DNA of 64,000 bases, from the NCBI RefSeq assembly GCF_009668025.1, contig NZ_WJXZ01000015.1, positions 186,001-250,000 on the forward strand, written 5' to 3'. The notes beneath the pieces are model-generated. The model ran no database searches and was not told where the DNA came from. It saw only the letters and a list, made by a program, of their open reading frames with translations. Below are positions 52,125-60,465 of the stretch, piece by piece. Source of the DNA: Larkinella terrae (GTDB taxonomy: Bacteria; Bacteroidota; Bacteroidia; Cytophagales; Spirosomataceae). Numbering within the stretch: the first letter of the stretch is position 1; each line of letters opens with the position of its first letter. Both the position numbers and the translations under genes were made by a program.

Positions 52125-53321
52125 CTAAACCGGTATTTCCGCCACCGGCAGCGTATTCGATTTCAAAACTGCTGGTTCCTTCGGCAAATGCAAGGTCAGA
52201 TCAATCAGAAAAGTCTCTTCCTCCGGCTGAATCGTCAGTTCGTATTTTCCCGGATACAACAGCTCCAGCCGTTTCCGAACGTTCTGCAAACCAATGCCCC
52301 CGACGGAGGTCGCCCCAACGGAGGTTGCCCCGATGTCCGTTGGAGCAAAAGTATCGGAATCGCGACTATTTACCAATTTAAAGGTCAGCACGTTATCGTC
52401 AACCGCCAGATCCATAAAAATCCAGGCCTGCTCCAGTTGCTCACTGGTTCCGTGCTTAAAGGCGTTTTCCAGAAACGGAATCAGTAACAAAGGCGCGATT
52501 TGTTTGCCCTGCAAATCTCCCTGAAAATTCAGCGACACATCCAGCCGGGAACCGTACCGCAGTTGTTCCAGCCCGATGTAATTTTTCATAAACGAAATCT
52601 CTTTCTCCAGCAACACGTCCGACGCGTTGCAGTCGTACAGCATGTAACTAAGCAATTGCGACAGTTTCAGCACCACCGCCGGGGACTGCTCCGATTTCCG
52701 TAATGTCAACGCATACAGATTATTAAGCGTATTAAACAGAAAGTGCGGGTGAATCTGCGACTTAAGCAACTGCAATTCGGCCTGAAATTTTTCCTTCTCA
52801 ATCTGCCGGAACGCCTTTTCTTTCAAGTACCAGATTTTAACCAGTTTGATGGCAGCCACAAAACCGGCCACCGTGATTCCGCCCCGTAGCCCGGCCATTA
52901 ATAAATAGTTGAGTCCTCCTCCGCGCACCCGCGAGGTGCCCATCCAGGAATGAATCGGTGTGACGACCCAATTTGAAAGAACGGCGGAGGTACAGGCGCT
53001 CAGGAACGATAACAGGATCACCCCGGCGACCATCTTCCAGTACGGTCCATTGTCCAGATAACGCGGGAACAGAACGTAAATAATTCCGTAAGCCAGCACC
53101 ATGTGGGCGGGCATGAAAATGATCGAGCTGACTCCCGAGGTCAGCAAACCCATCAGGAGCGCCATCGTTTCGCCGTAGCCCCGGTACAGAAAATCCAGGA
53201 TCGGAAAGACCCCGTACAGAACCGTAAAATACAGCCAGACCACGCCCCAGAAAAGTCCGTGACGGGCCAGCCGGTACCGTGGCTGATTGGAAAAGATGAA
53301 GTTACTGTCAGACAGTTGCAT
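52125..53321 (-). CDS. LytS/AlgZ-type membrane sensor histidine kinase
   Basis: 398 residues with about four or five N-terminal transmembrane helices (e.g. GLFWGVVWLYFTVLYGVF, ALLMGLLTSGVSSIIFM, MVAGVILLSFLSACTS). The His_kinase motif IHPHFLFNTLNNLYAL places the phosphohistidine at H193, and the ATP-binding region has LLIPFLENAFKHG and GGIGLQNVRKRLELLYPGKY. Just before the G box there is a duplicated GATSV unit (15-nt tandem DNA repeat) that is absent from most relatives I know. Partner: the LytTR regulator downstream. Confidence 0.93.
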   Translation of the reverse strand: MQLSDSNFIFSNQPRYRLARHGLFWGVVWLYFTVLYGVFPILDFLYRGYGETMALLMGLLTSGVSSIIFMPAHMVLAYGIIYVLFPRYLDNGPYWKMVAGVILLSFLSACTSAVLSNWVVTPIHSWMGTSRVRGGGLNYLLMAGLRGGITVAGFVAAIKLVKIWYLKEKAFRQIEKEKFQAELQLLKSQIHPHFLFNTLNNLYALTLRKSEQSPAVVLKLSQLLSYMLYDCNASDVLLEKEISFMKNYIGLEQLRYGSRLDVSLNFQGDLQGKQIAPLLLIPFLENAFKHGTSEQLEQAWIFMDLAVDDNVLTFKLVNSRDSDTFAPTDIGATSVGATSVGGIGLQNVRKRLELLYPGKYELTIQPEEETFLIDLTLHLPKEPAVLKSNTLPVAEIPV

Positions 53322-53522
53322 ACGAAGGCCGGATTACTGATCGAATATAGACAAACGACTCCGAAACCGCTATGATTCGGGCGAATTGTAGACGAACGGC
53401 GGCTCTTCGTCGCTAAACGACCTGGTTTACTGCCATTTTCACATTCGTCGCCGTTCGGTTGCTGTATCAACCGCCAACCTTCCCATTAGACGAAAAGGCC
53501 AGCAGCCCGTTTTTCCGCTGTT

Positions 53523-53530
53523 TACTTTTG
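53523..53530 (+). promoter_or_regulatory. -7 promoter box for the small secreted protein gene
   Basis: TACTTTTG fits TAnnTTTG, 57 nt before the ATG at 53588. No TTG at the usual distance. The rest of the 266-nt gap from the kinase start at 53321 shows nothing else I can name. Confidence 0.45.
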
Positions 53531-53587
53531 AACCGTCGACTACGACTAAAACAACAACTACGAACAAATCGCTCCGGCGACAACATC

Positions 53588-53947
53588 ATGAACAAGTACA
53601 CCCACTTCCGTCTGGCCTTACTGGCCGTCATTTTATTTCTGTCGGTAACAGTAACCTCTTTTGGGCAGGGACGGCAAAACCGCCTGACCAACTCGCCCCG
53701 CGAGGGCTTCTGGGTTGTTGAATCGCAACCGAAACAAAAAAGCGTTGCTCTCTTCTATAACGACGATAACCAGCTCATTTACAAAGAGGTACTTCTCAAA
53801 AAACGGCTTAACCTTAAACAAGCCAAAACCCGGGAAAGTCTGAATGCGGTTTTGGAACAGGCGCTACGGCAATGGGCCAGCGCGCAGCAACCGGGTGGCA
53901 GCCCGATCCGGAACGACCAGCATTGGCTGGCCGCGGAGTTGTATTGA
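53588..53947 (+). CDS. Small secreted protein, unknown function
   Basis: 119 residues from the ATG at 53588, giving a signal peptide MNKYTHFRLALLAVILFLSVTVTSFG; the frame is open upstream to 53459 but that part has no signal. Mature protein about 93 residues, with EGFWVVESQPKQKSVALFYNDDNQLIYKEVLL (strand-rich, charged) and then a helical KARESLNAVLEQALRQWASAQQ-like region. I do not recognise a family; proteins of this kind (short, exported, one per genome neighbourhood) are common in Cytophagales. The gene is followed by a word-type repeat and a strong terminator. Confidence 0.65.
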   Translation: MNKYTHFRLALLAVILFLSVTVTSFGQGRQNRLTNSPREGFWVVESQPKQKSVALFYNDDNQLIYKEVLLKKRLNLKQAKTRESLNAVLEQALRQWASAQQPGGSPIRNDQHWLAAELY

Positions 53948-53949
53948 GC

Positions 53950-54082
53950 GATTGACCATGGACGATTGACCATGGACGATTGGCTATGGTTTCAAAACAG
54001 GTAATGAAGAACAAAGGACGTCTTATTTCTCTTGTCTCACCTCTTTTATCTATGGTCAATGGTCGATCGTCAATGGTCAACC
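53950..54082. repeat. Tandem 14-mer inverted repeat
   Basis: A perfect tandem duplication of the 14-mer GATTGACCATGGAC (53950-53963, 53964-53977) forms the left arm; the right arm (54048-54082, TATGGTCAATGGTCGATCGTC...) is an imperfect inverse. The 65-nt interior is unpaired. It lies after the small secreted protein gene, in a 316-nt gap that holds only this repeat and the terminator at 54133. Confidence 0.65.
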
Positions 54083-54132
54083 GCCTACCCTCTCACCCCT
54101 CAAGATAATAATTTGGTTAAATTGGTTCGAGT

Positions 54133-54173
54133 CCCCCGGTTTGGCATTTTGCTCCGAACCGGGGGCTTTTTTT
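54133..54173 (+). terminator. Intrinsic terminator
   Basis: 9-bp G/C-rich stem (CCCCCGGTT 54133-54141 with AACCGGGGG 54157-54165), a 15-nt loop, one C and then seven T (54167-54173). A classic rho-independent structure on the plus strand, about 190 nt after the small secreted protein stop and 90 nt before the NCS2 ATG. Confidence 0.8.
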
Positions 54174-54263
54174 GGGTAAAATAGGTTTCGATTAGCCCTG
54201 TAAAAGTTGTATTGGCGTTTCTAATCCGTATTTTCGGACTTTCGATCCATCCAACCGCCCCGC

Positions 54264-55580
54264 ATGCAAACCGGCCCTGCCACTTCCTCGATCCGCACCG
54301 AAATTCTGGCGGGTGTTTCCACTTTTCTGGCAACGATGTATATCATCGTCGTCAATCCGGCCATTCTGAGTCAGGCCGGATTGCCGTTCAGCGGAGTTCT
54401 GACGGCCACGGTTTTGCTGTCTTTTGCCTGTAGCCTGATGATGGGTCTGTACGCCCGCAATCCGATGGTGGTTGCGCCCGGCATGGGCATCAACGCGTTC
54501 TTTACGTTTACCGCCGTCAAAGTTATGGGCGTCCGGCCCGAAGTGGCGCTGGGGGCGGTTTTCTGGGCGGGGGTGCTGTTCATGATCCTGTCGGTGTTCA
54601 ACGTTCGCTCCGCCATTGTCAAACTCATCCCGAAGACGTTGCGGTATTCGGTTTCGGCGGGTATCGGCCTCTTTATCACGCTCATCGGTTTTGAAAACGC
54701 CCAGTTCATCGTGGCTAATCCGGCCACGCTGGTCAGCATCGCCAGCCTGAAAGATCCCATCGTCCTGACGTTTATTTTCGGCTTACTGCTCACCAGCGTT
54801 CTGATGATCCGCCAGGTTCCGGGCGCCATCATCATCGGGATCGTGCTGACAACCCTGGCCGCCGTGCCCGTTGGTCGGTGGTGGGGAGATGCCTCGGCGG
54901 TGAATTTCGGAACCAAGACCCTCGTCAACTACCGTGGCATTTTTGCGGCTCCGGATTTCAGTCTGATCGGGAAACTCGATCTGGTCAATTCGCTGCAATG
55001 GACGCTCTGGCCGGTTATTTTTGCCTTCGTTTTTACGGATTTATTTAATAGCCTGTCCACCTTCGTAGGAGTTGCCGAAGCCGCCGATTTGTACGATGAA
55101 GACGGAAATCCGCGCAACATGAACCGCTCGCTGCTGACCGACGCCGTGGCCACCACGCTGGCCGGATTGCTGGGAACCAGCCCCGGCACCGCCTACATCG
55201 AATCGGCGGTGGGCATTGCCCAGGGTGGCCGAACGGGGCTAACGGCCATCGTAGCCGGTTTTCTCTTTCTGCCGTTTCTGTTTCTCTCGCCCCTGTTGTC
55301 GGTCATTCCGGGCATTGCCACCGCTCCGGCGCTGGTGCTGGTTGGGGCGTTTATGATGAAGCCGATCACAAAAATCAACTGGAACCAACTGGACGACGCC
55401 TTACCGGCCTACCTGTCGATGGTGTTGATTCCGTTCAGTTACTCGATCACGCAGGGGCTGACCTGGGGTTTTCTGACCTGGACAATCGTAAAACTATCGC
55501 TGGGCAAATCCAACGAAGTCCCGGTCGGTTTGCTCATCGTCGATCTGTTCTGCATCCTGTCGCTCTTCTCCGGACACTGA
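54264..55580 (+). CDS. NCS2-family purine permease (AzgA-like)
   Basis: 438 residues, polytopic with about 12-14 helices. Opens TEILAGVSTFLATMYIIVVNPAIL, then NPMVVAPGMGINAFFTF, VSAGIGLFITLIGFENA and the FVFTDLFNSLSTFVGVAEAADL segment. The last is characteristic of the AzgA/PbuG/PbuO group of hypoxanthine-guanine permeases, as are SPGTAYIESAVGIAQGGRTGLTA and ITKINWNQLDDALPAYL. It imports purine bases with protons at the inner membrane. The RidA gene converges with it, 3 nt apart. Nearby MTA/SAH nucleosidase releases adenine in the periplasm, which may be the functional link (inference). Confidence 0.94.
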   Translation: MQTGPATSSIRTEILAGVSTFLATMYIIVVNPAILSQAGLPFSGVLTATVLLSFACSLMMGLYARNPMVVAPGMGINAFFTFTAVKVMGVRPEVALGAVFWAGVLFMILSVFNVRSAIVKLIPKTLRYSVSAGIGLFITLIGFENAQFIVANPATLVSIASLKDPIVLTFIFGLLLTSVLMIRQVPGAIIIGIVLTTLAAVPVGRWWGDASAVNFGTKTLVNYRGIFAAPDFSLIGKLDLVNSLQWTLWPVIFAFVFTDLFNSLSTFVGVAEAADLYDEDGNPRNMNRSLLTDAVATTLAGLLGTSPGTAYIESAVGIAQGGRTGLTAIVAGFLFLPFLFLSPLLSVIPGIATAPALVLVGAFMMKPITKINWNQLDDALPAYLSMVLIPFSYSITQGLTWGFLTWTIVKLSLGKSNEVPVGLLIVDLFCILSLFSGH

Positions 55581-55583
55581 TTT

Positions 55584-56027
55584 TCAGGGCAGTACGGCTA
55601 CTAGCTCCACTTCGACCAGGGCCGTTTCCATGTAAAGCCGCTGAATCTGAACCCAGGTGGCCGCCGGAAAATCGTTGTTGTAATACTTTTTCCGAATGTC
55701 GTTATGCTTTTTCATTTCCTCGATGTTGGTCGTGTACAAGTTTTCTTTGACCACATTCTGAAAAGTGGCTCCGTAAAAAGCCAGCGTTTTCTGTAGTCCG
55801 TTGTACACATTCGTCAGGGCCGTAGCCGCATCGCCCACGCCGACCGTTCCGGAGATGTAAATCGTTTTGCCAACTTTGACGGCTTGCGCATACCCCGCAC
55901 CGTCTTCTCCGGCTTTGCCAAGATGAAATTTCTGTTTTTCAATTGTATTCTGGCCGGATTGTGCGTAAACGTTGTTCAAAATCATCATGAAAAGCGTCAG
56001 GGAAATAAAAATGATCCGTTTTTCCAT
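55584..56027 (-). CDS. RidA-family protein with a signal peptide
   Basis: 147 residues; MEKRIIFISLTLFMMILNNVYAQ looks like a cleavable signal. The mature part has the RidA (YjgF/UK114) fold: YAQAVKVGKTIYISGTVGVG, TNVYNGLQKTLAFYGATFQNVVKENLYTT, and FPAATWVQIQRLYMETALVEVELVAVL. Of the active-site residues the glutamate in VEVELVA is present; the usual arginine appears replaced in ATWVQIQRLY (normally RxxxxV). Classical RidA deaminates reactive imines in the cytosol; this member would act in the periplasm and may have another activity. Start to start only 29 nt from the nucleosidase, so promoters must overlap. Confidence 0.86.
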   Translation of the reverse strand: MEKRIIFISLTLFMMILNNVYAQSGQNTIEKQKFHLGKAGEDGAGYAQAVKVGKTIYISGTVGVGDAATALTNVYNGLQKTLAFYGATFQNVVKENLYTTNIEEMKKHNDIRKKYYNNDFPAATWVQIQRLYMETALVEVELVAVLP

Positions 56028-56056
56028 CGTATTTTAGTTGTTTAACCCAGTGAAAG

Positions 56057-56911
56057 ATGCACCCTAAATTCTCCAAATACATCCGTCCGAACCGGTTTTT
56101 ACGAACCAGCCTGTTCGTCATCTGCCTCGCCGTCAGCACGGCTTCAACCTATGCCCAGGTCTATAAAACCCGGCCAATTACCGCCCTGCTCGGTGCGTTC
56201 GACGAAGAAGTGAAGCTCGTGCAAAAATCGTTGAAAAACCCCAAAAGCCGAACGCTGAACGGCATTCATTTCATGACCGGACGCATCAACGGGCGGAAAG
56301 TGGTGGTGGCCGAAACCGGAATTGGCAAAGTCAACGCGGCCATGACCACGGCGTTTGTGCTGGCTTATTTTAAACCACAACGGGTGCTTTTTACGGGAAT
56401 CGCGGGTGGCACCAATCCCGACCTGCAGCCCGGCGACATCGTCATTGCCCGACAAACCGCCCACCACGATTACCATTCCATTACGTTTCAGCAACAGAAA
56501 ACCAATCAGACCCGCAACGCCATCACGAAAGAAATGAATCCGACGTATTTCCCCGCCGATTCGGTGATGATGCAAACCGCCCGGGAAGCGGCCAAAACCG
56601 TCCCGTTCGAAAGCATTCCCTCGACTTCGCGGCCGCCTTCGATCATCGTTGGCACGGTTGTGACGGGGGATGTGTTTGTTTCTTCCGAGGAAAAAGTGGC
56701 CAGTTTGCGGTCGGACTTCAACGCTGATGCCACCGAAATGGAAGGAGCTGCCGTCGCGCAGGTGTGCTACCAACAGCAGATTCCCTGTCTGGTTATCCGC
56801 AGTTTGAGCGACAAAGCCAATTCCAACGCCCGGCAGGACATGCTGACGTTTTTCAAAATTGCCGCCCGCAATTCCGCCAACCTGGTCATGGCCATTGCGG
56901 GGAAACTCTAA
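56057..56911 (+). CDS. MTA/SAH nucleosidase-like protein with a signal peptide
   Basis: 284 residues with a long signal-like start (RPNRFLRTSLFVICLAVSTASTYAQ) that cytosolic homologues lack. The nucleoside phosphorylase fold follows: ITALLGAFDEEVKLV, ETGIGKVNAAMTTAFVL, FTGIAGGTNPDLQPGDIVIA, the catalytic-type DATEMEGAAVAQVC with E in MEGA, and VIRSLSDKAN with the aspartate. This is the MTA/S-adenosylhomocysteine nucleosidase group, which cleaves adenine from these nucleosides. If exported it would salvage extracellular nucleosides. The stop codon is within the shared terminator stem. Confidence 0.89.
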   Translation: MHPKFSKYIRPNRFLRTSLFVICLAVSTASTYAQVYKTRPITALLGAFDEEVKLVQKSLKNPKSRTLNGIHFMTGRINGRKVVVAETGIGKVNAAMTTAFVLAYFKPQRVLFTGIAGGTNPDLQPGDIVIARQTAHHDYHSITFQQQKTNQTRNAITKEMNPTYFPADSVMMQTAREAAKTVPFESIPSTSRPPSIIVGTVVTGDVFVSSEEKVASLRSDFNADATEMEGAAVAQVCYQQQIPCLVIRSLSDKANSNARQDMLTFFKIAARNSANLVMAIAGKL

Positions 56912-56980
56912 CCCTGACAGCGGTCGAAGACCCTGTCAGCGGTTAGAATTGGGGTTTGAAATCAACCGCTGTCAGGGTTA
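56909..56980. terminator. Bidirectional terminator containing both stop codons
   Basis: Perfect 16-bp arms (56909-56924 with 56965-56980); the plus-strand TAA of the nucleosidase (56909-56911) and the minus-strand TAA of the dehydrogenase (56978-56980) are the outer three base pairs. An extra copy ACCCTGTCAGCGG at 56930-56942 allows an alternative pairing. No T run follows; the sequence may rely on stem stability. Confidence 0.7.
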
Positions 56981-59900
56981 TTTACCCATTACCAACCGGG
57001 TTTGGGCCGGTGCATTTTCGGCGTCCAGCAACTGAATAGTCAGCGGGCCGTCTTTCTGAACGTTCCGGTCGATGGCCAGCGTAATGGTATGAACGCCCTG
57101 CGAAAGTTCCGCGACCAGGCCACGGTCGGTCAGCTTGACCGGTTTTTGACCAATCCAGGCGCTGGTTCCCGCCGTTGAATTCAGGGCCAGGCTCACATTT
57201 CCCCGGCTAACGACCTCAATGTCAAACCGCACGAAGCTGTAGCGTTTAGCCGCGCTGGCTTCCACGACCGGCAGCTCGTCCAGCGGCAGTTCGCCGGAAA
57301 CTTTGCTGTATGCCGGTTGCCAGAACACTTTTGCATTGTCTTTCACGATAAAACCGGGGCCATCGGTCAGCACCTTTTTGGCGGCTTCTTTCGTCGCCGA
57401 AACCGTACTCCAGCGACGCACCAACCGGGCGGTCGGCACCCGGAATTTACCGGATTCGCCCATTTTGGACAGAAAACCGATCAGGTTAACAAACTCATTC
57501 TTATCCAGACTGGCCGTTAATCCCGCGGGCATCAGCGAACCGGGCACTTTCTCCATGACGTTGATCTGGCTTTTCGGAACCGAAACTTCCTGCCCGCTCA
57601 CATCGCGCACCACAATGTCGGACGTTCCGTTGCTGACAATGTAACCCATCATTTCGCTACCGTCTTTTTTCGCAATCCGCTGCAATTCATAGCCTTCCTT
57701 GATGGATTCGTTGGGATACAAAATCGACTTGATGATGGTTTCCACCGGTGAGCTGGTACCAAGGCTGCTCAAATCCGGGCCGATGCGTCCGCCCGCTCCG
57801 CCAATCGCGTGGCAGGTCTGGCAGGTCAGGGCGGTTTTCCGGAAAACGAGTTCGCCTTTCACCGGATCGGCGGTTTCGGCAACGGTTTTGGCCAGACTGC
57901 TGATGGCCTGCGCGTTCAGTTCCTGGGGCATTTTTTCGGCGGGTAGCGTTCCACCCGACGCTTCCAGCGCCTGGTTCAGCGACTTAACGCTATCTTCACC
58001 CCGCCGGTTGTAAGGCACCCGGCGTTGCATAATCTGCCGTCCTTCTTTGGCCCGGTTTTCGGGTATTTTCCGCGCGACCAGCTCATCAGCCAGTGCCTGA
58101 ACACTCGCCCGACTCATGATAAATGCCTGAAACAGTTCCGAAACATCGGTTTGTGCCGGCAGGCTCCGCAGCAGATCTCCCGCAATCCGGGCCGCTTCGG
58201 CAGCATTGACCGCCACCAGTTGGGCGGTTGCGGCCAGCCGGATTTCCGGCGGATTTTTCGCACCGGTCATGTCCACCAACGCCTTCCGGGACTGCTCCGT
58301 ATTCAGGGATGCCAGCGCGTTCAGGGCGGCTTTTTTCGTAGCGGTTTCTCCTTTCTGGGCCAAATTAACCAGCGTTCCCGTCTGATCGGCCAGTTTCCAT
58401 AAGCCAATTAACCGAATCGCAGTGGTCGCAATGGCGTCGTCATCGTTAGTAATAAAACCGGTAATCCGGTTCAGATTTTGGGACGGTTTCACGCCCCGAC
58501 CAGCCGCTTCGGCCAGCGTAGCCAGTTGGGCCGCCACCGCTTTGCTCTGACCCGTGTTCCCCTGCACGGCTTTGTCAAACAGCAAATCCATATCCACTGC
58601 ACTTCCAAACTTGCCAATCGAACTTAGCGCATCCTTTTGATACTCTTCGGGGACCTGATCCTTTTGGTACAGTTGCGTCAGTTGCGCAGCCGCAGCCGGG
58701 TTGCTCACCGACTTCAAAGCGAAGGCGGTTTTCTTCGCATTTCCCAGAAAACCGGGCTCCGTTTTCAGTTTGGCCAGCCATTGCGGCTCCAGTTCGCGGA
58801 CGGTTTGCCACAGCGCGTAATCCAGAAACTCATCCATCGGATTATCCAAAACCGCCAATGCCGTTCGGGCCGCTTCGGCGCTCGGTATTTTCCGCAATGC
58901 AATAACCGCTTCCAGCCGCACCTGTGGATGTTTGTCGGACACGGCTTTGGTCAGCAGAGCCGGTACATTGGCGATTTTTGTATGCCAGAATTCAAGCGCC
59001 CGCAAGGCCGCAGCCCGCGCGTTATGACTCTGGGCATTCAACAAACTTACCAGCAATGGTTCGTTTACAACTTCAAGCGTCTGGTAAGTCCAGAGGGCTT
59101 CCAGTAGGTTGTGCTCGTAATTGGCATCCTGTTTATCCAATCCCTGCACCCATTTCTGGATGGCCGGAATCACTTCGGCAGCTCCGCGTTCCTTCAATAC
59201 CTGTTTGGCCTGAGCCCGCGTCCAGTCTTCCGGCAACTTCAGTGTTTCCAGCAATTCGCTGACGCTCGCTTTGCTCAAGGACGGTTTCTTCACCAGCGGG
59301 CGGTTTTTAGCCACAATCCGCCAGATGCGGCCGTGTTCTTTGTCCCGACGCGGATCATGAAAATCCACCTCTCCGTGCTGAATGATCGGGTTGTACCAGT
59401 CAGCCACGTAAATGGCGCCATCCGGCCCCACATTAATATCGACTGGACGAAAGGCGACGTGATCGGTCCACAGCAAATCTTCGACCTGCTTGGAGGCATA
59501 CCCGCTGCCCTGTTCTTCCAGCTTAAACCGGTTGATTCGGTTGGCCCGGAAATCGTTGGTAATCACGCTCCCCAGCCAGGATTCCGGCAGGTGACGGCCC
59601 GATACCACGTCCAGACCGCTGTGCTTGGGTTGTCCCGGATTCAATCCCCGCAGAATTCGGGCGGCACCCGGCGCGGTCACAAACGTCGCGCCCGGAAAGG
59701 CGTAGTTGATGCCTTCGCCACCGGCGCCGTCGGTTAGAAACGACTGCCCCCAGCGGTCGAACTGCAGCCCCCACGGATTGATCAATCCCCGGGCGTAGAT
59801 GTCCAGGTCGAGGTTTTTGGGATTCAATTGCCAGACACCACCCCCTTCCAGCCGCTTGATACCTCCAGGTGTTTCAACGTGGCTATAGGTGTAAATCGAC

Positions 59901-60460
59901 TGGTTGAAATACAGCTTGCCTTCCGGTCCCCAGCGAAACGTGTGAATGAGGTGGTGCACGTCGGCCGTGCCAAAACCGTTCAAAATCCGGCGTCTTTTAT
60001 CAGCTTTGCCGTCGCCGTCGGTATCCATCAAATGGAGAATTTCCGTCGAATTGGCCACGTAAACGCCACCGTCGCCCGGCAGAATTCCGGTCGGGGTGAT
60101 CAGTCCTTCGGCAAAAATGGTCGATTTGTCGGCTTTGCCGTCGCCGTCGGTATCTTCCAGCACAAAAACCTTGTCGTTGCCTTCTTCACCGGTTTTCAGG
60201 TGCGGGTAGGCCGTACTGCTGACCACCCACAACCGGCCGTCGGCGTCCCAGTTCATTTGAATGGGTTTGGCAACCAGCGGTTCGGAAGCAAACAGCGATA
60301 CTTCAAAACCGTCGGCAATTTTAAACGACTCCAGCTCACGTTTTACATCCGGATTCGGCACGTCTTTTTTGTCATCCTGCGTGACGGAGGAAGTCATCAG
60401 CAGAATGGCCGGAAGAATCAGGATTCTGCGTAATAGGGTCAGGGAAGGGCTATTTTTCAT
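56978..60460 (-). CDS. Large haem-binding membrane-bound dehydrogenase-like protein (PVC type)
   Basis: 1160 residues from the ATG at 60460. The start MKNSPSLTLLRRILILPAILLMTSSV gives an export signal. A PQQ-dependent sugar-dehydrogenase-like propeller (about 30-410) includes VLEDTDGDGKADKSTIF and GDGGVYVANSTEIL. Then come HEAT-like helical repeats (about 430-830) with ALRALEFWHTKI and EAVIALRKIPSAE. A cytochrome c domain follows (CQTCHAIGGAGGRIGPDLSSLG, CxxCH near 880), and a C-terminal beta-sandwich. This layout is the Planctomycetes/Bacteroidota family known as PVC-type haem-binding CxxCH proteins. It is probably an exported sugar oxidase; its substrate is unknown. It lies 5 nt after the SGNH hydrolase stop, so the two are co-transcribed. 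Confidence 0.92.
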   Translation of the reverse strand: MKNSPSLTLLRRILILPAILLMTSSVTQDDKKDVPNPDVKRELESFKIADGFEVSLFASEPLVAKPIQMNWDADGRLWVVSSTAYPHLKTGEEGNDKVFVLEDTDGDGKADKSTIFAEGLITPTGILPGDGGVYVANSTEILHLMDTDGDGKADKRRRILNGFGTADVHHLIHTFRWGPEGKLYFNQSIYTYSHVETPGGIKRLEGGGVWQLNPKNLDLDIYARGLINPWGLQFDRWGQSFLTDGAGGEGINYAFPGATFVTAPGAARILRGLNPGQPKHSGLDVVSGRHLPESWLGSVITNDFRANRINRFKLEEQGSGYASKQVEDLLWTDHVAFRPVDINVGPDGAIYVADWYNPIIQHGEVDFHDPRRDKEHGRIWRIVAKNRPLVKKPSLSKASVSELLETLKLPEDWTRAQAKQVLKERGAAEVIPAIQKWVQGLDKQDANYEHNLLEALWTYQTLEVVNEPLLVSLLNAQSHNARAAALRALEFWHTKIANVPALLTKAVSDKHPQVRLEAVIALRKIPSAEAARTALAVLDNPMDEFLDYALWQTVRELEPQWLAKLKTEPGFLGNAKKTAFALKSVSNPAAAAQLTQLYQKDQVPEEYQKDALSSIGKFGSAVDMDLLFDKAVQGNTGQSKAVAAQLATLAEAAGRGVKPSQNLNRITGFITNDDDAIATTAIRLIGLWKLADQTGTLVNLAQKGETATKKAALNALASLNTEQSRKALVDMTGAKNPPEIRLAATAQLVAVNAAEAARIAGDLLRSLPAQTDVSELFQAFIMSRASVQALADELVARKIPENRAKEGRQIMQRRVPYNRRGEDSVKSLNQALEASGGTLPAEKMPQELNAQAISSLAKTVAETADPVKGELVFRKTALTCQTCHAIGGAGGRIGPDLSSLGTSSPVETIIKSILYPNESIKEGYELQRIAKKDGSEMMGYIVSNGTSDIVVRDVSGQEVSVPKSQINVMEKVPGSLMPAGLTASLDKNEFVNLIGFLSKMGESGKFRVPTARLVRRWSTVSATKEAAKKVLTDGPGFIVKDNAKVFWQPAYSKVSGELPLDELPVVEASAAKRYSFVRFDIEVVSRGNVSLALNSTAGTSAWIGQKPVKLTDRGLVAELSQGVHTITLAIDRNVQKDGPLTIQLLDAENAPAQTRLVMGK

Positions 60461-60465
60461 TCTTT

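Noticed and set aside
54124-54141. GGTTCGAGTCCCCC looks like a tRNA T-arm
   Set aside because: The bases before TTCGA do not pair with CCCCC, no acceptor or anticodon arm is present, and the C-run belongs to the terminator at 54133-54173.
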